51,532 nt of DNA from Butyricicoccus_A sp964513445 (GCA_964513445.1 CAZEMM010000006.1:1-51532); one strand, 5' to 3'; shown: positions 1 through 9,734, numbered from the stretch's first letter. Made by a program: numbers and translations. The notes: a model not told the origin generated them from the sequence alone.

Positions 1-3000
1 GTCGGAATTGGGGTCGTCCGCCGGATGCTGTACGGGACAGAAGTCATAGATATCCACTTCCTTCGGCACAACGACAATGCCGCCCGGATGCTGTCCGGTC
101 GTCCGCTTGATGCCGGTGCAGCCCTGTGTCAGGCGGTTTTCCTCCGCGCGTCCAACCTGCAACCCGCGTTCATCCATATACCGCTTGACGTAGCCGTATG
201 CGGTCTTTTCCGCGACCGTGCCAATCGTGCCCGCGCGGAACACATGGTCGTGCCCGAACAGCTCTCCGGTATACCAGTGAATCCTTGGCTGGTACTCGCC
301 GGAAAAGTTCAGATCGATATCCGGCACCTTGTCGCCGTTAAAGCCCAAAAACGTTTCAAACGGGATGGAAAAGCCCTCGCGGCGCAGCGTCGCGCCGCAG
401 CGCGGACACACCTTTTCCGGCAAGTCCACGCCGCAGCCATAGCCCTCGTTCTCGTGCCATTCGATATAGTGGCACGCGGGGCACAAATAATGCGGCGCAA
501 GCGAATTGACCTCGGTGATATCCGACATAAACGCGACCAGCGACGAGCCGACCGAGCCGCGTGAGCCGACCAGATAGCCGTCCGCGCGCGACTTCGCCAC
601 GAGCTTTTGCGCGATCATATACATCACGTCATATCCGTTGCCGATGATCGAGCTAAGCTCGCGCTCCAATCGGGCCTTGACCTTCTCCGGCAGCGGGTCG
701 CCATACATGCGCTTGGCCTTCTCATAGCACATGTTTTCCAAATCCTCCGCGGAGTTTTCCATCTTTGGCGGATAGTTTTCGCGCGGAACCGGCCGCAGCG
801 TATCGCACCAATCCGCGATTTTATTGGTATTGGTGACGACGACCTCCATCGCGCGATCCGCTCCGAGATAGGAAAATTCCTCCAGCATTTCATCCGTCGT
901 CTTGAGATACAGCGGTGCCTGGTTATCCGCGTCCTTAAAGCCCATGCCAGCCATCAGAATGCGGCGGAATGCCTCGTCCTCCGGCTCGAGAAAATGCACA
1001 TCTCCGGTGGCCACGCACGGCTTGCCCAGCCGATCGGCCAGCGCGAGAATGCGGCGGTTATAATCGCGCAAATCCTCCTCATTGCGCGCTGAGCCGTTGG
1101 CAATCAAAAAGCGGTTGTTCGCGATGGGCTGAATCTCCAGGTAATCATAAAAATCCGCGATGCGCAGCAGCTCTTCCTCCGAAGCACCATGCAGCATTTC
1201 GGAAAACAGCTCACCCGCCTCACAGGCAGAACCGAAGAGCAGGCCCTCCCGATGGCGAATCAGCTCGCTGCGCGGCATGATGGGCTTTTTATTAAAGTAT
1301 TTCAGATGCGACAGGGAAATCAGCTTATAGAGATTTTTCAGTCCCACCTGATTTTTCGCCAAAATAATAAAGTGATAGCGGCGTAGATTTTTCAGGCTGC
1401 CGCTCTTCGCCTTGATACGGGCAAGCAGCGGGTTGATGTCGGAGATTTTTTCCGCGTGCAGCTCGTCGCGCAGCTTGTCCAGCAGCTTAATGAAAATGCG
1501 GCCCAGTACGGCGGCGTCCTCGCTCGCGCGATGATGATCGAACGGGCCAACGCCCAGAGCCTTTGCCATCGAATCCAGCTTATGACGCGACATATCCGGA
1601 AACAGGATGCGGCTCATCTCGACCGTATCAATCGACGTAAAGTCGCGCGTGATGCCGAGCCGCTCGCAGCCCTTGCGGATAAATGCCATATCAAAGCCCG
1701 CATTATGCGCAACCAGCGGTAGATCGCCGGCAAAGGCCAAAAGCTCCGGCAGCGCCTGTGCAAGATCGGGCGCGTGCGCAACCGTTTCGTCCGAAATGCC
1801 GGTCAACTGCGTGATGTTCGCGGGAATCGGCTTGTGCGGATTGACATAGGTCTGAAACTGCTCCAACACCTCGCCGCCGCGCACCTTGACCGCCGCGATC
1901 TCCGTGATCTCCTCAAACTCCGGCTTGAGCCCCGTCGTTTCCGTGTCAAAGCACACGAAGGTTTCGCTCAGCGGCGCGTCATAGTCGCCCTTGACCACCG
2001 AAACGCCGCCGGAATCGTTGACATAATACGCCTCGACACCATAGAGCACCTTGAGGTCGATGCCGTTTCGCTCGATGGCGTGCATCGCATCCGGAAACGC
2101 CTGCGCGACGCCGTGATCGGTGACGGCGATCGCCATGTGCCCCCATGACTTGGCGCGCTTCATCAGCTCCTTTATCGGCGTAACCCCGTCCATCGTGGAC
2201 ATATTGGTATGCAGATGCAGCTCCACGCGCTTGTTCTCCGCCGTGTCCTGCCGCATTTTGCGCTCACTTTTTAGAATGCCGGTCGGCTCGAGAATGGTCT
2301 CCTTTTCATAGGTATCATAGCTGACCTTGCCCTGAATGGTCAAATACATGCCGGTCTTGATGACGTCGGTCAGCTCCTGCGCCTTTTCCTTGTCCATAAA
2401 TTTGCTCACGCGCATGGAGCCATGCCAATCGGTCACATCAAAGCCGACCTTGACCCACTCCCGACCAGTGTTCTTGCTCTTGATCTCGCGGTGCTCGATA
2501 AAAAACACCTCGCCGCGAATCGTCGCGCTGTCCACCGACGTGAGCGCATCGCGGATGGACACGACTGGCTGGTCAAACAGCTTTCCATACAGCAGGCCGT
2601 CCGTCCGGCGCGCCTGAAATGTCCTGCGCGCAGGGCGTCTCGCGGCCCCCTCGGCTGCACGCGTCTTCTTTGGCGACCTGTCCTCTGCTGCGGCAGTCGG
2701 CGCGCTGCGCATTACCTTTTTCAGCTGCTCCGTCCGGTTGCGCTCCGCCGTTCGTTCCACACTGCGCTGCACATCCGCAGCCGGCTCGGTGGTCGTCACG
2801 CGGCAGGTAATGCCCGTCTCCGTGCGAATCATCTCGGGCATCTGCCGCAAATCGGTGGACAAATATGCCAGACCGGTAGGCAGCATCTCGACAGTCAGCT
2901 CGTCCTCGTTCAGTTCCCACCGACTGTCCGCCAGATAGCCCTGCGCCGACGGGTGGCGCAACGCCAGATACTCGCGCAGGCTCTGAATGTACGGCTGTGT

Positions 3001-3237
3001 CAGCTTCTGCATCTCATAGCGCGGCGCAATGCGCACACGTGACAAACCGTAGCTGCTGCAAATGCCCTTTTCTATCTCTAACAGCACGTTGCGCGGCACA
3101 ATTTCGTCAAAATGCACCCTGCAAAGCACCGCCATATTGTCATGACTGACCGCAACAGAGCATACCTCCCCACCGGAAAGATATGCTCCATACGCATCAT
3201 TTTGATAACGTTCAAACAGGTTTCCCAGCGTCGTCAA
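1..3237 (-). CDS. polC: DNA polymerase III, PolC type (C-terminal part outside window)
   Basis: Replicative DNA polymerase of low-GC Gram-positives with built-in 3'-5' proofreading. The first 1079 residues are visible; PolC is usually about 1430, so roughly 350 C-terminal residues lie beyond base 1. In order I see an N-terminal domain, an OB-fold region (about 225-325), a PHP motif HLHTNMSTMDG (about 341), an inserted DnaQ-type exonuclease (FVCFDTETTG, about 425), the GSRGSVGSS segment (about 887), a four-Cys zinc region starting CPACH (about 916) and the catalytic PDIDLNFSGEYQ (about 970). No ATG fits the N-terminus. I chose TTG at 3237 because AAAGGAGC, inside the last codons of ispG, lies about 11 bases upstream. 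It is the last visible gene of the pyrH operon and follows ispG directly. Confidence 0.95.
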   Translation of the reverse strand, partial: MTTLGNLFERYQNDAYGAYLSGGEVCSVAVSHDNMAVLCRVHFDEIVPRNVLLEIEKGICSSYGLSRVRIAPRYEMQKLTQPYIQSLREYLALRHPSAQGYLADSRWELNEDELTVEMLPTGLAYLSTDLRQMPEMIRTETGITCRVTTTEPAADVQRSVERTAERNRTEQLKKVMRSAPTAAAEDRSPKKTRAAEGAARRPARRTFQARRTDGLLYGKLFDQPVVSIRDALTSVDSATIRGEVFFIEHREIKSKNTGREWVKVGFDVTDWHGSMRVSKFMDKEKAQELTDVIKTGMYLTIQGKVSYDTYEKETILEPTGILKSERKMRQDTAENKRVELHLHTNMSTMDGVTPIKELMKRAKSWGHMAIAVTDHGVAQAFPDAMHAIERNGIDLKVLYGVEAYYVNDSGGVSVVKGDYDAPLSETFVCFDTETTGLKPEFEEITEIAAVKVRGGEVLEQFQTYVNPHKPIPANITQLTGISDETVAHAPDLAQALPELLAFAGDLPLVAHNAGFDMAFIRKGCERLGITRDFTSIDTVEMSRILFPDMSRHKLDSMAKALGVGPFDHHRASEDAAVLGRIFIKLLDKLRDELHAEKISDINPLLARIKAKSGSLKNLRRYHFIILAKNQVGLKNLYKLISLSHLKYFNKKPIMPRSELIRHREGLLFGSACEAGELFSEMLHGASEEELLRIADFYDYLEIQPIANNRFLIANGSARNEEDLRDYNRRILALADRLGKPCVATGDVHFLEPEDEAFRRILMAGMGFKDADNQAPLYLKTTDEMLEEFSYLGADRAMEVVVTNTNKIADWCDTLRPVPRENYPPKMENSAEDLENMCYEKAKRMYGDPLPEKVKARLERELSSIIGNGYDVMYMIAQKLVAKSRADGYLVGSRGSVGSSLVAFMSDITEVNSLAPHYLCPACHYIEWHENEGYGCGVDLPEKVCPRCGATLRREGFSIPFETFLGFNGDKVPDIDLNFSGEYQPRIHWYTGELFGHDHVFRAGTIGTVAEKTAYGYVKRYMDERGLQVGRAEENRLTQGCTGIKRTTGQHPGGIVVVPKEVDIYDFCPVQHPADDPNSD

Positions 3238-3240
3238 GGG

Positions 3241-4293
3241 TTATCTGCGCTCCTTTACCAATGTGTCGATTTCCTTCATCAATTCATCTACCAGCTGCTC
3301 CTGCGGCACCTTACGGAGAATCTCTCCCTTGCGGAAAATCAAGCCCTCGCCATCGCCGCCCGCAATGCCGATATCCGCCTCGCGCGCCTCGCCCGGCCCA
3401 TTGACAGCACAGCCCATAACGGCAACCTTGAGCTTAGCGTCCATACCGGACACGCGCCGCTCCACCTCATTTGCAATGTCAATGAGATTGATCTTCGTGC
3501 GTCCGCAGGTCGGACAGGACACGATATTGACGCCCGTGTCATTTAAGCCGACTGCCTTCAAAATCGCATAGGCCGCCGTGATCTCATGCACCGGATCCGC
3601 TGTGAGCGAAACGCGGATGGTATCACCGATGCCCAATGCAAGCAGGCCGCCGATGCCCGCCGCAGACTTGATCGTTCCCATGTATTCGGTGCCTGCCTCT
3701 GTGACGCCGAGATGCAGCGGATACTCCGTCCGCTCATGCATCAGCTGATAGGCGCGCATCGTCACGGGCACACTGGATGATTTGAGTGAGATGCAAATAT
3801 CGTCAAAATCATAGCGATTGAGCAGCGATACATGATACAGCGCGCTCTCGACCATCGCCTCCGGTGTGGGCGAGCCGTATTTTTTCAATATGTCCTTTTC
3901 AATTGAACCGGAATTGACACCGATGCGAATTGGGATACAGCGCGCGGCGCACGCCTGTGCGACCGCTTTGACGCGATCCTCCCCGCCGATATTGCCAGGA
4001 TTAATGCGAATCGCACCGACGCCCGCCTCCGCAGAGGCCAGCGCAAGCCGATAGTCAAAATGAATGTCCGCGACGACCGGAATAGGCGATTTCGCGCAGA
4101 TGGTGCGCATTGCCTCTGCCGCCTGCATATCCGGCACGGTACAGCGCACGATATGGCACCCGGCCGCCGCCAGCCGCTCAATCTGCGCCAGCGTTGCCGC
4201 CGCGTCCCTCGTATCGGTATTGGTCATCGACTGCACCGCGATCGGCGCGCCCCCGCCGATCGGCACCGTGCCGACCATCAATTGCTTTTTCAT
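3241..4293 (-). CDS. ispG: 4-hydroxy-3-methylbut-2-en-1-yl diphosphate synthase
   Basis: [4Fe-4S] enzyme of the MEP isoprenoid pathway that reductively opens methylerythritol cyclodiphosphate to HMBPP. It has 350 residues, the usual length of the short bacterial form. The N-terminal TIM barrel has QSMTNTDTRD (21-30) and RINPGNIG (96-103). The C-terminal cluster domain shows C260 and C263 in SCPTCGRTKI and C295 in MGCAVNGPGE, with E302 as the expected fourth ligand. The ATG at 4293 is preceded by GAGGAGAAGG. It sits between rseP and polC in an operon that also holds dxr, so two MEP-pathway steps are co-transcribed. Confidence 0.97.
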   Translation of the reverse strand: MKKQLMVGTVPIGGGAPIAVQSMTNTDTRDAAATLAQIERLAAAGCHIVRCTVPDMQAAEAMRTICAKSPIPVVADIHFDYRLALASAEAGVGAIRINPGNIGGEDRVKAVAQACAARCIPIRIGVNSGSIEKDILKKYGSPTPEAMVESALYHVSLLNRYDFDDICISLKSSSVPVTMRAYQLMHERTEYPLHLGVTEAGTEYMGTIKSAAGIGGLLALGIGDTIRVSLTADPVHEITAAYAILKAVGLNDTGVNIVSCPTCGRTKINLIDIANEVERRVSGMDAKLKVAVMGCAVNGPGEAREADIGIAGGDGEGLIFRKGEILRKVPQEQLVDELMKEIDTLVKERR

Positions 4294-4310
4294 AATCCTT
4301 CTCCTCGTCT

Positions 4311-5333
4311 TTACATAACCAACCGCATGATGTCCTGCCAGGTCACATACAGCATAAACGCCATCAGCACGGCAAAGCCGCCGAAATGCACATAACCCTC
4401 ATATTTGCGCGGCACAGGCCGTCTTGCGATCAGCTCAATAAGCACGAATAGCAGTCGGCCACCGTCCAAAGCGGGCAACGGGAGCAAATTCATTACGCCA
4501 AGATTAATGGAAATAAACGCGATGAGCAGAAAGAAGTTTTCCATACTCGTTTTCGCCGTCTGTACCAGCACATCGGTCACACCGACCGGACCGGACATCT
4601 GATCGACACCCACCTTGCCGGCAATCAGATCGCCCAGACTGATCCATACCAGCCGCGCATAATCCACCGACAAATACACCGCCTGCTGCAGCTTATCCGC
4701 AAGCCCCATCTGCTCAGTGGCAAAATTCAGCCCATAACGGCGCGTGCCATTATATTCTGCCGGATAAAGCGGAACATCCGTTAGCTCAATTTTCTCGCCG
4801 TCCCGCCGGACGACAATATCAAAGCTGATATCGTCTCCACGGCTGAGCGCAGTCGAAATATCAGACGTGCACAAAATCCGGTAGCCGTCAATACGCACAA
4901 TGCGGTCACCTTCCAGCAGCATCTGCTCGCCGCGCGACGGAAAGCCATCCTCAAACGACTGGATGACCGGTACCGCCTGTTCGCTCTGCGGCAGGAACAG
5001 CACGAATACAATGAGGAAACCGACCAGAAAATTCATCAGCGCGCCTGCGGCCAGAATGAGCGCGCGCCAGCCGATGGGCGCGCCGTTCAACGTACCCGGC
5101 GCGTCGCTGTCCGCGTCCTCGCCGTCCATCACACACGCGCCGCCAAACGGCAGGATGCACAGCTTAAACTCCGTCTCGCCAAATTTATGCCGCAAAACGG
5201 CGGGTCCCATGCCGACCCAAAATTCCAGCACACGCACACCGGCTGCCTTCGCCGCCATAAAATGGCCGAACTCATGCACGATCACCAGCATGCCAAACGC
5301 CAAAATCGCAAAAAGTACCGTTAAAATGGTCAA
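4311..5333 (-). CDS. rseP: Site-2 intramembrane zinc metalloprotease RseP/RasP
   Basis: Membrane protease of the M50 family. In Firmicutes the homologue RasP cleaves anti-sigma factors and leftover signal peptides within the membrane. It has 340 residues. The zinc motif HEFGH (H20, E21, H24) lies in the first membrane helix, the second conserved motif NLLPLPALDGG near 280-292 supplies the Asp ligand (D290), and a PDZ domain lies between. Four membrane segments are expected from the hydrophobic blocks. It is 11 bases downstream of dxr and 17 bases upstream of ispG. Placement within the isoprenoid and lipid operon is standard for Clostridia and does not by itself indicate a special role. Confidence 0.95.
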   Translation of the reverse strand: MTILTVLFAILAFGMLVIVHEFGHFMAAKAAGVRVLEFWVGMGPAVLRHKFGETEFKLCILPFGGACVMDGEDADSDAPGTLNGAPIGWRALILAAGALMNFLVGFLIVFVLFLPQSEQAVPVIQSFEDGFPSRGEQMLLEGDRIVRIDGYRILCTSDISTALSRGDDISFDIVVRRDGEKIELTDVPLYPAEYNGTRRYGLNFATEQMGLADKLQQAVYLSVDYARLVWISLGDLIAGKVGVDQMSGPVGVTDVLVQTAKTSMENFFLLIAFISINLGVMNLLPLPALDGGRLLFVLIELIARRPVPRKYEGYVHFGGFAVLMAFMLYVTWQDIMRLVM

Positions 5334-5344
5334 GGAAACACCTC

Positions 5345-6487
5345 TTATCGAACGATGGAACAGACGACCTCTCGCGCGGCGCGGTCGCTCTCCAGCACAT
5401 CCTCTACAGTGATTTCCGGCCGGAAGCGGACGGCATCCATCGCCTGCTCCACCAGCTCGGAAATGCGATAAAATGGAATGCGGTCGTGTAAAAACAGGTC
5501 GACCGCCGCCTCGTTCGCGCCGTTTAATATCGCGCCGAGATTGCCCCGCGCGGCAGCGGCGCGGCGCGCCAGCCCAAGCGCCGGGAACGCCTGCTCATCC
5601 GGCGCAAAAAACGTCAGGCTGCGGCACCGCGGCAGATCCAACGGCGTCACCTTGCACGCCCTGCGCGCAGGATACGTCAGCGCATACTGAATCGGCAGGC
5701 GCATATCCGGATTGCCCATCTGCGCGATGACCGAACCGTCCGCAAATTCAACAGCGGAATGCACGATGCTCTCGCGATGTACAACAATGTCAATCGCCTC
5801 CGGCGCGACGTCATACAGCCACATCGCCTCGATCAGCTCCATGCCTTTGTTCATCATAGTCGCGGAATCAATCGTGATCTTGGCGCCCATGCTCCAGTTC
5901 GGATGCCGCAGCGCCTGCTGCTTGGTGACATGGCGCATCTGCTCCGCGCTCATGCCGAAAAACGGCCCGCCGGATGCCGTGAGCAAAATACGGTGAATCG
6001 CATTGCCCGCCGCGCCCTGGATGCACTGGAAGATGGCAGAATGCTCGGAATCCACCGGCAGGATCGCAACGCCCTTTTCTCTCGCGCGCTGCATGACGAT
6101 CTGTCCGGCGCACACCAGCGTTTCCTTATTGGCAAGTGCAATGTCCTTGCCCGCATCAATCGCGGCGAGCGTCGGCAGCAGACCGACCATGCCGACCACA
6201 GCCGTCACAATGACGTCCGCCTGCGGTAGTGTCGCCGCCTCAATTAGGCCGTCCATGCCGCTGACCACGCGGATATCGGTATCCGCCAGACGCGTTCGCA
6301 GCGTCTGCGCACACGCCGCATCGTACACGGCGACCAGCGAAACGCCCAGCGCACGCGCCTGCTGCTCCGCCCGTTCAATGTTGGTATTGACCGAGATCGC
6401 GCACACCCTCACATCAATGCAATCCAAAACATCCACTGTTTGCGTGCCGATGGATCCGGTCGAGCCTAAAATAACGATGTTTTTCAT
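5345..6487 (-). CDS. dxr: 1-deoxy-D-xylulose 5-phosphate reductoisomerase
   Basis: NADPH-dependent enzyme for the second MEP-pathway step, converting DXP to 2-C-methylerythritol 4-phosphate. The 380 residues match the family. An N-terminal Rossmann motif GSTGSIGTQT (8-17), the conserved ANKETLVCAG, the metal and substrate segment DSEHSAIFQC, the flexible-loop region SGGPFFGMS and NKGMELIEA are all present. The start codon shares one base with the stop codon of cdsA (TAATG at 6485-6489), which indicates translational coupling. It supplies isoprenoid precursors for UppS, encoded two genes upstream in the same operon. Confidence 0.97.
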   Translation of the reverse strand: MKNIVILGSTGSIGTQTVDVLDCIDVRVCAISVNTNIERAEQQARALGVSLVAVYDAACAQTLRTRLADTDIRVVSGMDGLIEAATLPQADVIVTAVVGMVGLLPTLAAIDAGKDIALANKETLVCAGQIVMQRAREKGVAILPVDSEHSAIFQCIQGAAGNAIHRILLTASGGPFFGMSAEQMRHVTKQQALRHPNWSMGAKITIDSATMMNKGMELIEAMWLYDVAPEAIDIVVHRESIVHSAVEFADGSVIAQMGNPDMRLPIQYALTYPARRACKVTPLDLPRCRSLTFFAPDEQAFPALGLARRAAAARGNLGAILNGANEAAVDLFLHDRIPFYRISELVEQAMDAVRFRPEITVEDVLESDRAAREVVCSIVR

Positions 6488-7317
6488 TACGATAACCCCA
6501 GCTTTGCAAACAAATGCAACAGCAGCTCCACAGCCGGCGCGACAAAAATCACGCTGTCAAAGCGGTCAAGCACACCGCCGTGTCCAGGAAAAATTTTCCC
6601 GTAATCCTTGATGCCGCTCTCGCGCTTGACGATGGAAAACGACAGGTCGCCGATCTGTCCGAGCACCGCGCCGAACAGGCCGAGCGCAACGCACAGCAGC
6701 AGCGACAGCTGCGTGCCCGCCAGCGTCTTTGCCGCAAAGCCATACAGAACGAGCAGGATGACCGCGCCCAAAACGCCGCCGATCGAGCCTTCCACCGTCT
6801 TTTTCGGTGAGATGACCGGCGCGAGCTTATGCTTGCCAAACGCCATGCCCGCAAACAGCGCGCATGTGTCCGAGCCCCACGCCGCCAGCAGCGGAATGAG
6901 GATATACGTCTTGCCGTCCGCCATGGTAAACATTCGGATGAGGCTCATCAGCAGGTACGGAATGACGATGCCGCCGAAAAACGCGCCCGCAATCTCGGTA
7001 AAGCCCAGCTTCGTGTGACAGCGAAGCAAAAAGCCGAACAGAACGACAACGCCCAGCAGCACGACCGCACGCACCCAATACCCATCATAGCTGTTGCGCG
7101 CGCTCGCCAGCGCCATGAACAGAGCGAGCAGCATCGCCGCAATTTGCAGCATGGGCATGTGCGTTTTGCGGATAGCCATTACCGCAGCGGTAAACTCCTG
7201 CGCCGCAGCAACCGAGAGCACCGTCATAAGTATCTGCGCAACGAACGGCGGGAATACAAACAATGCCAGCAAAACGACAATCGCGCCGGCAACACCAAAA
7301 ATCACGCGTGTTTTCAT
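6487..7317 (-). CDS. cdsA: Phosphatidate cytidylyltransferase
   Basis: Integral membrane enzyme that makes CDP-diacylglycerol from phosphatidic acid and CTP, the branch point of phospholipid synthesis. It has 276 residues, mostly hydrophobic with about seven to eight membrane segments. The family signature appears near the C-terminus as KRESGIKDYGKIFPGHGG followed by DRFDS. An internal SPKKTVEGSIGG segment is also typical. The stop codon overlaps the dxr start by one base, and uppS lies 6 bases upstream. The order uppS-cdsA-dxr-rseP is widely conserved in bacteria. Confidence 0.96.
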   Translation of the reverse strand: MKTRVIFGVAGAIVVLLALFVFPPFVAQILMTVLSVAAAQEFTAAVMAIRKTHMPMLQIAAMLLALFMALASARNSYDGYWVRAVVLLGVVVLFGFLLRCHTKLGFTEIAGAFFGGIVIPYLLMSLIRMFTMADGKTYILIPLLAAWGSDTCALFAGMAFGKHKLAPVISPKKTVEGSIGGVLGAVILLVLYGFAAKTLAGTQLSLLLCVALGLFGAVLGQIGDLSFSIVKRESGIKDYGKIFPGHGGVLDRFDSVIFVAPAVELLLHLFAKLGLS

Positions 7318-7323
7318 ATCGAA

Positions 7324-8094
7324 TTATACCCCTCCGAACCGTCTTTGTCTTTTGTTAAAATCCGCAATCGCCGCATCCAGATCCTCCGTCGAGAAATCCG
7401 GCCACAGCACATCAGTAAAATAATATTCCGCATATGCGCTCTGCCACAGCAGGAAATTGGAAACGCGAATCTCCCCGCTCGGCCGAATGATAAGATCGGG
7501 GTCGGGCATATGGGCGGTGTACAGCTGCGCAGCGATGGTATCCTCCGTGATGTCCTCCGGCTGCAGCGTGCCGTCCTTGACCTGCTGCGCCAGCGCGCGC
7601 ACCGCGTTTTTAATTTCATCGCGCCCACCATAATTGATACACAGGCTGGCCACCGCCGGGTCGTCCAGCGTCCGTGCCACCGCATCGCACTCGTCGATGA
7701 GCGCGCGGATATCATCCGGCAAAACAGACAGATCGCCCAAAACCTGTACAGCGACATTCTTTTCCGCCATCGTCTCTATCGCCTCACGCAGGTAGCGGCG
7801 AAACAGGTTCATCAGCGTCTGTACCTCTTCCATCGGACGCTTCCAGTTTTCCGTGGAAAACGCATAGACGGTAAAATACTTGACGCCAATATCCTTACAG
7901 TACGTCGCGATCGTGCGAAACGTCTCTGCGCCGACCTTGTGACCCGCCGTGCGCGGCAGCGCGCGCTTTTTCGCCCAGCGCCCGTTGCCGTCCATGATGA
8001 CGGCAATGTGCCGCGGCACCGCGGACTGCTGTGCTTCCTCTTTTTTCAGTATATTGAACAAAGCCACCGTGCTATGCACCGACCTTTCTATCAT
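7324..8094 (-). CDS. uppS: Isoprenyl (undecaprenyl diphosphate) synthase
   Basis: Cis-prenyltransferase that elongates farnesyl diphosphate with isopentenyl diphosphate to the C55 carrier lipid used for peptidoglycan and wall polymers. Signature segments: HIAVIMDGNGRWAKKR with the catalytic Asp, YFTVYAFSTENWKRP, and near the C-terminus LIIRPSGEIRVSNFLLWQ. The start is uncertain. I used ATG at 8094 (256 residues). A GTG at 8121 would add nine residues, and neither has a clear ribosome binding site. The frr-uppS gap also contains a 7-bp hairpin (8143-8167). It uses precursors from the MEP enzymes of the same operon. Confidence 0.93.
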   Translation of the reverse strand: MIERSVHSTVALFNILKKEEAQQSAVPRHIAVIMDGNGRWAKKRALPRTAGHKVGAETFRTIATYCKDIGVKYFTVYAFSTENWKRPMEEVQTLMNLFRRYLREAIETMAEKNVAVQVLGDLSVLPDDIRALIDECDAVARTLDDPAVASLCINYGGRDEIKNAVRALAQQVKDGTLQPEDITEDTIAAQLYTAHMPDPDLIIRPSGEIRVSNFLLWQSAYAEYYFTDVLWPDFSTEDLDAAIADFNKRQRRFGGV

Positions 8095-8142
8095 TGTTTG
8101 ACAGCGCCGCTTTTTCACCACGAAACCGCCAAAATACGCGAC

Positions 8143-8167
8143 ATGGGCGACTGTATGAGCCGCCCAT
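8143..8167 (-). other. Intercistronic hairpin between frr and uppS
   Basis: ATGGGCG and CGCCCAT form a 7-bp stem with an 11-base loop between the end of frr and the start of uppS. There is no proper U tract after it, so it is more likely an mRNA processing or stability element, or chance, than a terminator. Confidence 0.3.
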
Positions 8168-8188
8168 TGCGTTCCTATTGTGCAGGGA

Positions 8189-8743
8189 TCAGACCGACTT
8201 GAGCTCGTCCGACTTTGCCGCCGTCATGCCATCAATGTTTTTGATGTATTTATCCGTCAGCTTCTGCATATCCTTCTCCATGTCCTTCAGCTCATCCTCC
8301 GTCAGCTCTGATTTTTTCTTTGCTGCCTTCCATTTATCCAGCGCATCGCGGCGGATGTTGCGGATGGCGACCTTCGACGCCTCGCCCTCCTTGGAAACCT
8401 GCTTGACCAGCTCCTTACGGCGCTCCTCCGTCAGCGGCGGAAAAGCCAGACGAATGACCTTGCCGTCATTCTGCGGGTTGATGCCCAGATCGGACATCTG
8501 AATCGCCTTGGAAATCGCCTTGAGCAGCGACGCATCCCACGGCTGAATGACCAGCGTGCGCGGGTCGGGCGAGCTGATTGAGGCAACCTGAGCAATCGGG
8601 CTGGGCGTGCCGTAATAATCCACGCTGATCTTGTTGAGTACATGCGCATTGGCACGGCCTGCACGGATGCTGCCCAGCGTATCGCTCAGCACATCCAACG
8701 TCTTCTGCATTTTGGTCTCAAACGGCTTCATATCGGGTTTCAT
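8189..8743 (-). CDS. frr: Ribosome recycling factor
   Basis: Cytoplasmic factor that, with EF-G, splits the post-termination ribosome. It has 184 residues, the standard length. Typical features are GSIRAGRANAHVL near residue 25, VDYYGTPSPIAQVASIS, IRLAFPPLTEERRKELVKQ and the charged helical C-terminus. The open frame extends far upstream, but only ATG at 8743 has a good ribosome binding site (AGAGGAGA, about 9 bases away) and matches the family N-terminus. It follows pyrH by 34 bases, the order seen in most bacteria. Confidence 0.97.
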   Translation of the reverse strand: MKPDMKPFETKMQKTLDVLSDTLGSIRAGRANAHVLNKISVDYYGTPSPIAQVASISSPDPRTLVIQPWDASLLKAISKAIQMSDLGINPQNDGKVIRLAFPPLTEERRKELVKQVSKEGEASKVAIRNIRRDALDKWKAAKKKSELTEDELKDMEKDMQKLTDKYIKNIDGMTAAKSDELKSV

Positions 8744-8777
8744 GTCAAAAAATCTCCTCTCTCGTGGCGTATTGCGA

Positions 8778-9497
8778 TTACATATTGACCAGCGTGCCGA
8801 TGTCCTCACCCATAACGGCACGGTAGATGTTTTCCGGATCCTCCAGCGCAAAGACCAGAACCGGAATGCTGTTGTCCATGGACAGGCTGGTTGCCGTGGT
8901 GTCCATAACGGCCAAGCGCTCCTTGAGTACATCCATATAGGACAGATGATCATATTTCTTTGCATCCGGGTTTTTCGCCGGGTCGGAATCATATACACCG
9001 TCTATATTCTTTGCCAGCAGGATGATATCCGCATTGATCTCCGCCGCACGCAGCGCAGCCGCGGTGTCGGTGGAAAAATACGGGTTGCCGATGCCACAGC
9101 CGAAAATGACGACGCGTCCCTTTTCCAGATGGCGGGTTGCCTTGCTGCGGATGTACGGCTCCGCAATCTGACGCATCTCAATCGCCGTCTGCACGCGCAC
9201 ATCGACGCCGCGCTGCTCCAGCGCGTCGGCAAGCGCGAGCGCATTGATTGTCGTCGCAAGCATGCCCATGTGGTCGGCACGCGTCCGCTCCATCCGTCCG
9301 CCGCCGTCTTTGACGCCGCGCCAGAAATTGCCGCCGCCGACAACAATGCCGAGCTCGATGCCAGCCTCTACACAGCGCTTGACTACGTCGCATACCGCGC
9401 CGATGACATCAAAGTTCAGTCCAAACTTTTTGTCGCCCGCCAGCGCCTCACCGCTGATTTTAATCAGAACACGCTTATATTTCGGTGTATCTATCAT
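8778..9497 (-). CDS. pyrH: UMP kinase
   Basis: Hexameric bacterial UMP kinase of the amino-acid-kinase fold that phosphorylates UMP to UDP. It has 239 residues. The N-terminal KRVLIKISGEAL, the glycine-rich VVGGGNFWRG, the DHMGMLATTINALAL segment and the C-terminal region PVLVFALEDPENIYRAVMGE are characteristic. The frame is open upstream, but ATG at 9497 has GGAGG close by and fits the family. It is the first gene of the operon and has its own promoter (9593-9621). tsf and rpsB, often upstream of pyrH, are absent here; the next genes upstream are the unrelated activase pair. Confidence 0.97.
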   Translation of the reverse strand: MIDTPKYKRVLIKISGEALAGDKKFGLNFDVIGAVCDVVKRCVEAGIELGIVVGGGNFWRGVKDGGGRMERTRADHMGMLATTINALALADALEQRGVDVRVQTAIEMRQIAEPYIRSKATRHLEKGRVVIFGCGIGNPYFSTDTAAALRAAEINADIILLAKNIDGVYDSDPAKNPDAKKYDHLSYMDVLKERLAVMDTTATSLSMDNSIPVLVFALEDPENIYRAVMGEDIGTLVNM

Positions 9498-9592
9498 TCT
9501 TCCATCCTCCGAGTCAGTCGGGAAATGTATCCCGCTTTTTCCAAATCGCAAACCGCACATTGATTTCATACATGGTATCGATTTCATTCTAT

Positions 9593-9621
9593 ATCATACA
9601 TGATTGCTGTACAGATTGCAA
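9593..9621 (-). promoter_or_regulatory. Predicted sigma-A promoter of the pyrH operon
   Basis: On the minus strand TTGCAA (9616-9621) is separated by exactly 17 bases from TATGAT (9593-9598). The start site would be near 9586, about 90 bases before pyrH. The match to consensus and position are good; activity is inferred. Confidence 0.7.
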
Positions 9622-9693
9622 ATGATTTCCGCCAAAAAGCTACGGAATCACAGAAGAAATACGCTTTCGGCCATGGCAGCTGCATCTGCGTGC

Positions 9694-9725
9694 AAAAACC
9701 GTACCGGAAAAGCTCCTCGGTGCGG
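9694..9725 (-). terminator. Predicted terminator of the activase operon
   Basis: On the minus strand, just after the stop at 9735, CCG-ACCG pairs with CGGT-CGG around one mismatch and is followed by TTTTT (9694-9698). This is a modest Rho-independent terminator in the right place to separate this pair from the pyrH promoter. Confidence 0.55.
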
Positions 9726-9734
9726 TAGACCCCG